Assembly (NCBI RefSeq): GCF_900188035.1
Contig: NZ_FZNN01000005.1
Location: 124,001 to 188,000, forward strand
DNA from: Puniceibacterium sediminis
Lineage (GTDB): Bacteria > Pseudomonadota > Alphaproteobacteria > Rhodobacterales > Rhodobacteraceae
DNA: 64,000 nucleotides
Reading direction: 5' to 3'
The notes under the pieces are model-generated. The model was not told the DNA's origin and did no database searches. It worked only from the letters and a program-made list of their open reading frames with translations. The position numbers and the translations under genes are program-made. The number at the start of each line of letters is the position of its first letter. Positions within the stretch are counted from its first letter, which is position 1. Positions 1 through 6,512 of this stretch are shown here, one piece after another.

Positions 1-60
1 CAAAGCGGCCCGTGGGTTTCGACTTGAGCCACATCAAATCACCATTCTGGAGGACTGATC

Positions 61-1194
61 ATGTCTAAAAAGGGCTCGAATACCTTCCTTTATGTCCTTA
101 TCCGGCAGGGCCTCATCAACTGGAAGAGCGCCATCGTGATCATATCGCTGGCGGTTTTTCTTGGTATTGTCGGGAACAGTGCCTCTGATGTTCTTGACGG
201 CCTGATCGCGCTCGGCATGAACGAGGCCAGCGCAGGGTTCCCGTGGACCAGCCTCGTGCTCTTACTCTCATCGACGGGTCTCATGCTGGGCTTTGTGTGG
301 TTCTTGCTGCGAAAAATGACGCAGAAATACCGCGAGGCAAGCATTCCGACCGTCAAACTGGATGATGGTCCGTCCCCCAAGGTCCTGATACTCTTCGTCA
401 GCGCGCCACCCTTTTTCCTGCGCCCCAGATGGCCGGGCACAGCCGACACTCCAATAACCGATGGAAACCCCATCTTTGGGATCCACATGAACCCCTCGGG
501 ATTCCCCGTTCCCGAAAACCTCTTGTCCCAGACGGCCCTGATCACTCCGGACTTTGCGTCCTGGAGCCGCAGCGCGGCGCGGGACACACCAGAGAACAGT
601 TACTACCAAAGCTGGCGCATGCCATTGGAAGCAATCCAATATCTGCGACACCCGGTGCGCGGTGCTTCGCGACTTGAACAGATCGTGCTTATTCCATCGG
701 CGGACACCTTTCTGCCCGGCCACGGGCCCGAAACCGCCGTTGACGGCAAGCCGCCAAAGGGATGGAACCCGGGCAGCCATCACAATGAGCACCAACTCAA
801 AGGCCTGATCCTGGAAATGCTGGGGGCAGAGTCCGGGATCAGGGTCGATGTGCTGGCCGATGTGCTGCGCGGTGACACCATCCTGTCCGATGGCAGCAAA
901 AGCTCTGTGGTGCGCGGCATACCCTTTGGCGATATCGAGGCCGTTGCCATCACTCTGGACCGGCTTTGGCATTACTTCACCAACCGGCACGGCGACGCGC
1001 CATATGGCGAGGACGAGATCGTCGTGGACACCACAGGGGGTCTTGCCGTGACCTCGGTCGCCGCCGCAGCCTACACGCTGAAACACCCCAGACGCCGGAT
1101 CATCTATGTGGATACCAACACCTATCAAACCAAAAGCTACAATGTGATCCATAATCTGGATGAAATGATCGCAGAGGCAGAGTCTTTCTATTAA
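61..1194 (+). CDS. Two-helix membrane protein with CARF-like domain, putative type III CRISPR effector
   Basis: This 377-residue protein starts with two hydrophobic helices, at about residues 22-42 and 62-85. They are followed by a basic stretch and a long soluble domain from about residue 105. That domain opens with a beta strand (PKVLILFVSAPPFF). Near residue 322 it carries the motif VDTTGGLAVTSVAAAAYTL, followed by the strand RIIYVDTNTY. A D-x-T-G-G loop before a helix is the nucleotide-binding signature of CARF/Csm6/Csx1-type sensors of cyclic oligoadenylate. No HEPN, PD-(D/E)XK or other nuclease domain is visible, so the effector part may be the membrane segment, as in the known family Cam1. 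The start has a good ribosome site (ggagga, 8 nt upstream). The CRISPR leader follows about 90-240 bp downstream and cas6 lies 2.5 kb further on. The family and the cOA-sensing role are inferred from the motif and the neighbours. Confidence 0.6.
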   Translation: MSKKGSNTFLYVLIRQGLINWKSAIVIISLAVFLGIVGNSASDVLDGLIALGMNEASAGFPWTSLVLLLSSTGLMLGFVWFLLRKMTQKYREASIPTVKLDDGPSPKVLILFVSAPPFFLRPRWPGTADTPITDGNPIFGIHMNPSGFPVPENLLSQTALITPDFASWSRSAARDTPENSYYQSWRMPLEAIQYLRHPVRGASRLEQIVLIPSADTFLPGHGPETAVDGKPPKGWNPGSHHNEHQLKGLILEMLGAESGIRVDVLADVLRGDTILSDGSKSSVVRGIPFGDIEAVAITLDRLWHYFTNRHGDAPYGEDEIVVDTTGGLAVTSVAAAAYTLKHPRRRIIYVDTNTYQTKSYNVIHNLDEMIAEAESFY

Positions 1195-1283
1195 GGCCGC
1201 CCGCCCGGCGAAACTGTGATCCGCCTGTGTCCCCGCGCGTGCGTCTTGCGACCCGAAAAGCTTGACGGACGGAAAGGGACAAG

Positions 1284-1434
1284 GCATGCTGAATTCAATT
1301 GTGGAGACGAAGGTGAAGCGGCAGCCCGAAACACACGTTAAGGTGGAAAAATATTTTTTACTTTTCGGAAATCCAAATCGCAAAGTTATCCACAATGTGC
1401 TCTTTGAAATCATTGGGAAAAATCAGGGGGTGCA
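1284..1434 (+). promoter_or_regulatory. CRISPR leader, copy 1
   Basis: This stretch lies directly upstream of the first repeat of the array. It is A/T-rich in its inner part (ttttttacttttc, then cacaatgtgctctttgaaatc). It ends in aaaaatcagggggtgca, which abuts the repeat. A second copy of the same length (151 bp) with the same spacing occurs at 3360-3510. The inner 90 bases are strongly conserved and the outer part is more diverged. Abutting the repeat with an A/T-rich end is typical of the leader that promotes transcription and spacer insertion. Confidence 0.7.
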
Positions 1435-1609
1435 GTGCTGACCCATGCCCGATATCGAGGCGATTGAAACCTTTCTCCCCTTTTGGGTTATTTACGGACC
1501 TTTGTGCTGACCCATGCCCGATATCGAGGCGATTGAAACTTAGCCGTGCGGGCCGATATAACCTCCCTGCCGCGTGCTGACCCATGCCCGATATCGAGGC
1601 GATTGATCT
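1435..1609 (+). CRISPR. Short CRISPR array, three 36-bp repeats and two spacers
   Basis: The repeats lie at 1435-1470, 1504-1539 and 1574-1609. The first two are identical over 36 bases, beginning gtgctgacccatgcccg and ending cgaggcgattgaaac. A gattgaaac end is common in type III arrays and gives the usual 8-base crRNA 5' handle. The third repeat matches until gattga and then diverges, as expected of the leader-distal terminal repeat. The spacers are 33 bp (1471-1503) and 34 bp (1540-1573). The leader is on the left, so transcription runs rightward. The array is very short for an active system and converges on the reverse transcriptase gene, whose stop codon lies 52 bp beyond it. Confidence 0.93.
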
Positions 1610-1661
1610 GCGTCAGGACGGGGCGCTCGGGTCATTCAGGGCGCTCTTCCAGACCAATAGG

Positions 1662-2498
1662 TTACCGGATAAGCGGCTGCACCCCCGACCCGGTGAACCA
1701 GAGCCCGAGAAAGGCAATCCCCTCGTCAAAACTGGCAATCCGGGTCTTGGCCGCATTGGGTTTCAGCCTGAGACCGCGCAGGGCGGACTCTGCCCGGGCG
1801 CGCATGGCTTCGGCCTGCGTCCGGCTGCGGGTCAGCAAAAGGATGTCATCGGCATAGCGCACGACCCGTGTCTGCCCCCTGTTCATCTCGTGATCAAAGG
1901 GCGACAGATACCAGTTCGCAAGCACCGGAGAGATCGGCGACCCCTGCGCAAGGCCCCGCCGCCAGCGGCCAAACCCCGATAGCCAGCGCCCCAGAACAGA
2001 CCGTGTCTGGAAATCGGTGTGATCGCGCAAGGCGTCGATCAGCCCCTGATGCGGGACCCGGTCAAAGAAGGTCTCAATATCCAGATGAACGGCCCAGTCC
2101 CAGCCCTGAAGGCGCAGCATCGTCACCCGCCCCGCAGCGGCCTCGACCGACAGACCCGCGCGATAGGCGAAACTTGCGGGCGACATCAACCCATCGAGGC
2201 GGCGGTCCAGCGCATCCGACAAAGCGCCCTGTGCAACGCGATCCCGCTGGGTCGGAATGCACAACCAGCGCACCCCGCCGTCGTTTTTGTGTTTTGGGAT
2301 CCGCTGAAGCTTGCCCGGACGGTAGAGGCCAAGCCTCAGATCCTGTTGCAGCGCCTGTACCTGTGACGGGGGATCCATCTCTAGCCTGACCACGCCGGAT
2401 CCGTCCCGCGCGCGGCGCATAAGGTTTCTTCGCACCCTTTGCCATGCCACAGACAGGGCAGCGTCAGAGGTCCAGTCGTCCAGCGTTACTTTTGTCAT
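1662..2498 (-). CDS. Stand-alone reverse transcriptase of the CRISPR-associated type
   Basis: This 278-residue RNA-directed DNA polymerase has the catalytic motif YADDILLL at about residue 214. It also has the conserved motif with AQGSPISPVLANWYL about 30 residues earlier and an FFDRVPH motif near residue 145 (the first catalytic Asp region, LDIETFFDRV). The fold resembles group II intron RTs without the maturase (X) and endonuclease domains. There is no Cas1 or Cas6 fusion: the protein ends soon after the IASFDEGIAFLGLWFTG thumb region. Its position between two CRISPR leader-repeat copies and next to cas6 points to the type III CRISPR RT group, which allows spacers to be taken from RNA. A retron is an alternative, but no msr/msd-like structure was noticed. 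It reads toward the array from the opposite strand. Confidence 0.85.
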   Translation of the reverse strand: MTKVTLDDWTSDAALSVAWQRVRRNLMRRARDGSGVVRLEMDPPSQVQALQQDLRLGLYRPGKLQRIPKHKNDGGVRWLCIPTQRDRVAQGALSDALDRRLDGLMSPASFAYRAGLSVEAAAGRVTMLRLQGWDWAVHLDIETFFDRVPHQGLIDALRDHTDFQTRSVLGRWLSGFGRWRRGLAQGSPISPVLANWYLSPFDHEMNRGQTRVVRYADDILLLTRSRTQAEAMRARAESALRGLRLKPNAAKTRIASFDEGIAFLGLWFTGSGVQPLIR

Positions 2499-2610
2499 CC
2501 ACGTCAGGTGGGGACGACATCATCGCACCCGGACTCTGCAAATTTGCAGGCCATTCGATATGAAAAGGCCGCCCCATATCCATGTCATCAACCAGTCTAA
2601 GGAGGATGAA

Positions 2611-3243
2611 ATGGCTGACAAAACTCTGTTCTTATCGCCGTCCAAACCGGACTTGTCCGAAACGGCGCCCCTTCTGCGTCACAGACGTGCCGCGCTGGAC
2701 ACCTTGCGGGATCGCAGCCCCGGTCCTGCTGGCCAGGTGGACACCGCGCAACTGGCCCTGATCGCCGGGACCGTGTGTGTCACGGCCATCGGCGCGGCAT
2801 GGGCGCAGGGGTTATCGCTCAGCCCCGTCGTGGCGGGGGCGGGCAGTGGGCTTGCCCTTGGCCTTGGGGCCACCCGATTGGGCGTGATGGCGCGCCGGAT
2901 CGGGCTGCGGACCCGGCGCTCTGTGGTTCCGGGGGCCATGGCAGGCATCGGCGCAGGGATCCTCGTCGCCCTTGGGCTGACGGTGCTGCCCCTGATCGCC
3001 ACCACCGGGCTGGCAGCGCTGGCCGCCGTTCACGCCTGGCGCACGCAAAGAGACCTGATCAGTGAAAACCTGCTGGCCCGCGAGATCGCCGCTGCCAGAG
3101 AGGATCTGGACAGGGACAGCGCGGCCTTTGCCGACAACCTGCGCGAGATGCAGGCCAGCACACAAGCAGAGGTGACCCAGTTGTGCCGCAAAGCCGGGAT
3201 CGATCCCAAACTGCTGGACCCGGTTCCGGACGAGGCAAAGTAA
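2611..3243 (+). CDS. Unrecognised membrane protein in the CRISPR locus
   Basis: The start at 2611 was chosen because aaggagga lies 5-12 bases upstream; an in-frame upstream ATG at 2560 has no such site. The 210-residue product has a polar N-terminus of about 45 residues and two or three Gly/Ala-rich hydrophobic segments at about residues 45-90. Another pair lies at about 110-145, separated by an arginine-rich loop (ARRIGLRTRRS). The C-terminal 60 residues look like an amphipathic coiled coil (ENLLAREIAAAREDLDRDSA). I do not recognise the family. The gene diverges from the reverse transcriptase and lies just before the second leader copy. A membrane accessory protein of the CRISPR system is possible, given the membrane CARF protein nearby, but this is only a guess from position. 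Confidence 0.7.
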   Translation: MADKTLFLSPSKPDLSETAPLLRHRRAALDTLRDRSPGPAGQVDTAQLALIAGTVCVTAIGAAWAQGLSLSPVVAGAGSGLALGLGATRLGVMARRIGLRTRRSVVPGAMAGIGAGILVALGLTVLPLIATTGLAALAAVHAWRTQRDLISENLLAREIAAAREDLDRDSAAFADNLREMQASTQAEVTQLCRKAGIDPKLLDPVPDEAK

Positions 3244-3359
3244 GACCTAAAATTCGGATTGGCAGGGGGGACCTCTTCTGCCAATTCGTGTGGCGCAGGG
3301 CAAGCCCCCTGACATCCGGAGCCACGCAGAACTTTGCTTGATCCAAACCCATCGACGGG

Positions 3360-3510
3360 GCATGCTGAAGGCAGATATGCAAAGCGAGAGGAATGTGAGC
3401 GTCGAAAGACACGCGGAGGTAGAAAAATCTTTTTTACTTTTCAGTTTTTCAATTTCTCAAGTTATCTACAATTTTCTCTTTGAAATCATTGGCAAAAATC
3501 AGGGGGCGCA
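3360..3510 (+). promoter_or_regulatory. CRISPR leader, copy 2
   Basis: This is a second copy of the array leader. It shares the outer marker gcatgctgaa, the ttttttacttttc run, ctctttgaaatcattgg and aaaaatcaggggg immediately before a repeat. The distance from gcatgctgaa to the repeat is 151 bp in both copies. The rest of 3244-3652 holds no gene. Confidence 0.65.
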
Positions 3511-3546
3511 GTGCTGACCCGTGCTCGATATCGAGGCGATTGAAAT
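3511..3546 (+). CRISPR. Orphan CRISPR repeat after leader copy 2
   Basis: A single 36-bp repeat matches the array repeat at 33 of 36 positions. Differences are gtgctcg instead of atgcccg in the first half and a final T instead of C. No second repeat or spacer follows. It may be an empty array with a leader and one repeat, or the decayed end of a longer one. Cas6 starts about 105 bp downstream. Confidence 0.85.
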
Positions 3547-3652
3547 CAAACCTCCGAGGCGCGCGCCGGTTTTGCGCCTGTCTTGGGGGCCGTTAGCATG
3601 AGCAATGCAAACCCCTCTGGGCGCGACATTGGCATTGCGCTACGCTTGAAAC

Positions 3653-4498
3653 ATGACCCTATCGCTCCCTCAGATTCCTGCTGTGTTCCGGATCCGTCTG
3701 GAATTTGTCGCCCACACCCCAATCGTTCCACCCCCTGCGATCGGGGCCATGTGGCGTGGGGCTTTTGGAAACGCGCTGCGCCGCATGGACCCGGGCGCCT
3801 ATCAGCGTTTGTTCGAACCATTTCCCCCGCAAGGCAGCTCTGTCAAAAAGCAAAACATGCCCAGCCCCTTTGTGATTGACGCGGATGCGCCGCCAGATCT
3901 GGTCATCCTGCCCGGAGAGACGTTTCTTGTGTATTTCACCCTGATCGGCGAGGCTGTGGCCGAGGCGTTGATCGCGGTTCAGGCATTCGAGGCCGCAGCG
4001 GCGGATGGTCTGGGAAAGGGGCGTGGAACCGCGGAATTGACCCATGCTGGCACGATCTGGTCAGATGATCCCAACGGCGCGCCCGCTGTTCCCTTGGTCC
4101 CACAGCGCCCCGCCTCTGCGCTGGTTGTCCTGCGGACCCCATGGCGCGGCGGGAAAGAGCCGTTCCGGCAAACCACCTTTCGCAAAGAGGTCTTCGCCAA
4201 GGCGGTGTGGGATCGCGCGCAGCGAGTGTGCGAGGTCTTTGACGGAGATGTCTTGCCCGCGTTTGGGGGTGTTGCCCTTGAGGTCTCTCAACTGCAAATC
4301 TGGCCTCAGATCCTGCACCGCTGGTCCGCAAAACTGGGCATCGAGGATGACATGGCCGGAACGATGGGCAGTTTCGTGCTGCACCTGCCGAACGACGATA
4401 TGTTCTGGGCGGCCTTGTGGTGGTCGCAATGGCTCCACATCGGGCAAAAGACAAGTTTTGGTCTGGGGAGTGTCAGGGTACATCCAAGGGAGGGTTAG
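3653..4498 (+). CDS. cas6: Cas6-family pre-crRNA endoribonuclease
   Basis: The 281-residue protein matches the layout of the type III/I Cas6 family with a C-terminal CRISPR_Cas6 (RAMP) domain. Near the N-terminus are MWRGAFGNALRRMD and YQRLFEP. In the middle are a PFVID strand and a pG-x-x-x-V-Y-F-x-L-I-G strand. The C-terminus has the glycine-rich loop HIGQKTSFGLGSVRV. Cas6 cuts the repeat RNA to leave the 8-nt handle, here expected to be the end of the gattgaaac repeat. The zinc-finger cysteines seen between GALR and YLFEP in many relatives are missing. It sits 105 bp after the orphan repeat in the same direction. No other cas gene follows: broken DNA and an IS element come next. Confidence 0.8.
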   Translation: MTLSLPQIPAVFRIRLEFVAHTPIVPPPAIGAMWRGAFGNALRRMDPGAYQRLFEPFPPQGSSVKKQNMPSPFVIDADAPPDLVILPGETFLVYFTLIGEAVAEALIAVQAFEAAAADGLGKGRGTAELTHAGTIWSDDPNGAPAVPLVPQRPASALVVLRTPWRGGKEPFRQTTFRKEVFAKAVWDRAQRVCEVFDGDVLPAFGGVALEVSQLQIWPQILHRWSAKLGIEDDMAGTMGSFVLHLPNDDMFWAALWWSQWLHIGQKTSFGLGSVRVHPREG

Positions 4499-4809
4499 GG
4501 AACTCGATCATGGTGGATGCCACTGCAGGGGATTTCGCGGTGTCAGAATCAAGAAAGTCCACGCTTTTCAGGGGGACTCGTCAACCGTTGAGGTGGCGTT
4601 GGGGTAAAACGCACAAGCAAAACCAGACTGATTTAGTCGGACTTTAAGCATTTGATTTAGCGTATTTTTTTGTTTCTGGAGGGCGCAACCGTCGAATCCT
4701 ACCTGAAATTCGTTGTGTGGTCTGATTTGTCGCCATTCATTCACAGTGCAGCGATGCGACCGCGGGATGCCTCTTCTGACGCTACAGCCGAAATTCAAGC
4801 CATGTCACA
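4499..4809. other. Intergenic stretch with no supported gene
   Basis: No coding frame here looks like a real protein. The stretch has an A/T-rich middle part around 4620-4680 (actgatttagtcggacttta and a run of T). That part could be an old promoter, but nothing can be assigned to it. Confidence 0.5.
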
Positions 4810-4925
4810 TCAGCGGCCCTCTGGTCGCTCGATCGCTACTTGCCTGCATAACTCTGCCAATGCCCCTTCGTCGACCCTTGCCGCCGATGCATCCATTTCC
4901 AGAAGGGTGCGCGTCAGATAGGGAT
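4810..4925 (-). pseudogene. C-terminal fragment of a gene cut by the IS5 element
   Basis: On the minus strand a frame ends in LAELCRQVAIERPEGR and a stop at 4810. It runs straight into the end of the insertion sequence. Its upstream part (HPYLTRTLLEMDASAARVDE) has normal protein-like composition. No continuation is seen on the other side of the element, so the insertion was probably accompanied by a deletion. The family is not recognised. Confidence 0.4.
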
Positions 4926-5980
4926 GGCTCTGTTGCACAAATCGGCTGATAGCCGAGGTTCCCCTTTCCCCGGACAGACCTATCCTACGCGCTCTGTGAC
5001 GGGTATGCCGAGCGCGGTGTAGCCGTTCAGGACGGCGATGCGGACTTGGAGCTCCGCGACCTGGCGGTCGAAGTCCCGCGCCATTAGGCGCTGCCCCAGA
5101 AGCTTTACACAGTGCATCTTCGTCTCGTCTCGACGCGGCTCCGGCGGTGGTATCCGCTCCATCGTCGCCACAGTGCGCGACCGAGGTATTTGGTGACGCG
5201 CAGGATTTCGTTTCGCGCGGCGGCACCGGCGGTGATGGTCTGCCACGGCTTCGCGTTCTTGCGGGGTGGGATGACAGCGTGAGCGCCGCGATCTGCGATG
5301 GCCTCGTGGCACTTGCGCGTGTCATAGGCGCCGTCGGCGGTCACCGAGGTGATCTCTTCGCCAATCGGGATCTGGCTCAGCAGATCTGGCAGAACCGGCG
5401 CATCGCCGATGTGGCTCCCGGTGATTTCAACGGCGCGGATCTCCAGCGTTTCCTCGTCAATCCCGAGGTGGATCTTGCGCCACACCCGCCGTTTGGGGCC
5501 ACCATGCTTGCGGGCGTGCCACTCGCCTTCGCCCTCGACCTTCATACCAGTGCTGTCGATCAGCAGGTGCAGCGGCCCCTTGGAGCCGCGATACGGGATG
5601 TTCACAGCCAGGGTCTTCTGACGACGTGACAGGGTGCTGAAATCAGGCACCTGCCAGTTCAGACCGACCAAGCGCAACAGGCTCTCGACAAAGCCGGTCG
5701 TCTGCCTGAGCGCCATCCCGAAGAGCACTTTCATCGTAAGGCAGGTTTGAATGGCCGTGTCGCTGAAGGTCTGCTGACGGCCACGCCTGCCTGTCGGCAC
5801 GGCATCCCAGCTCATCTCGGGGTCAAACCAGATCGTCAGAGAACCGCGGCGCTTGAGCGCTTCGTTATAGGCTGGCCAGTTCGTGGTCTTGTAAGTCGGT
5901 TGTGTCGGTCTGCTCATGCATCCCTGCTACCACGCTGGATTCACATGATGAATCCCACACCGGATTTGTGCAACAGAGCC
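4926..5980 (-). mobile_element. IS5-family insertion sequence
   Basis: This 1055-bp element is bounded by inverted ends. The left end, ggctctgttgcacaaatc, starts at 4926. Its exact reverse complement ends at 5980. Such ends are well known in IS5-family elements. The interior is filled by a DDE transposase gene on the minus strand, which carries a frameshift. The bases flanking the two ends (gat and ctt) show no target duplication, which suggests a later rearrangement at one side. Confidence 0.9.
4980..5917 (-). pseudogene. IS5-family transposase, frameshifted near the 3' end
   Basis: The first frame (5917 to about 5126) encodes a typical IS5 DDE transposase. It has the N-terminal zinc/HTH-like region, the catalytic DSTGMKVEGEGEW region, the DGAYDTRKCH second-Asp motif and a RRSRVET motif with the catalytic Glu. 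The normal continuation KMHCVKLLGQRLMARDFDRQ is present only in another frame down to 4980. The cause is visible: cgtct occurs twice in tandem at 5121-5130, a 5-base duplication right after the catalytic Glu codon. The first frame therefore ends early in RRRCTV. The protein loses about 40 C-terminal residues but keeps the DDE residues. Some IS5 relatives use programmed frameshifting, but not at this position as far as I know. Confidence 0.8.
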
Positions 5981-6161
5981 CTTTTGAACACCACTAATTT
6001 TAGGGGGGATTACCCAAGGACTCTCGTTATGAACGAGGGACCGGCGGGGGACAGGTCAGCTTCATTCATCAAAGACAGCCAAAGAACACATTACTGCGCA
6101 GTGGCGATGCCAAGGTATCAGGAACCGGAAGAGTCGGAGCGAACCACATCTTTCTGACAAT

Positions 6162-6512
6162 CTATGTGGCCGGGGGGTGGTTTTGGGTGTTCTGTTCGGC
6201 AAACGCGATCTCAAAAACTACATTAGTATTCAGATTCTTAAGTATAACACCGCCAATCCGATCTAAAAACTCTTCAGGCGTATCAAAACCATCCGCGTCC
6301 ACTTCTAAAGACTGATCGGGTTGGATACCCCCATTGTCGAGATAGTGAAACCCAGACATTCCAAGAAGCTGGCCCCCAGCCTCAAAGCAATCTGCCAAAT
6401 ATCTAAGTGCGTGAACCGGTCTCAATACGGGCGCAATAAAACCTTCGCTGCGTTTGCGAACCGAAAATTGCATATAGATTTCAGAAATAGCTTCGAGTCC
6501 CATGGCTGTCAT
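6162..6512 (-). CDS. cdiI: Putative immunity protein of the CDI system
   Basis: This small acidic 116-residue soluble protein is encoded directly after the CdiA-like gene, with the start overlapping the CdiA stop by 4 bases (ATGA). Tight coupling right behind a toxin C-terminus is the standard position of CdiI, which binds and neutralises the cognate toxin domain in the cytoplasm. The sequence itself (for example FHYLDNGGIQPDQSLEVD and FDTPEEFLDRIGGVI) is not one I can place in a named family. The role is therefore assigned from position. The 181 bp between this gene and the IS5 end hold nothing recognisable. Confidence 0.7.
   Translation of the reverse strand: MTAMGLEAISEIYMQFSVRKRSEGFIAPVLRPVHALRYLADCFEAGGQLLGMSGFHYLDNGGIQPDQSLEVDADGFDTPEEFLDRIGGVILKNLNTNVVFEIAFAEQNTQNHPPAT

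Noticed and set aside
1662-2498. Retron or group II intron for the reverse transcriptase
   Set aside because: No maturase or endonuclease domain, no intron-like RNA folds and no msr/msd-like region were seen. The CRISPR leaders, repeats and cas6 around it favour the CRISPR type.
4568-4798. 76-codon minus-strand frame left of the IS5 element
   Set aside because: No ribosome site, unusual composition rich in Cys, Arg and Asn, and no family resemblance; not supported as a gene.
4923-5983. Target-site duplication of the IS5 element
   Set aside because: The bases flanking the two ends (gat on the left, ctt on the right) do not match, so no duplication can be claimed.
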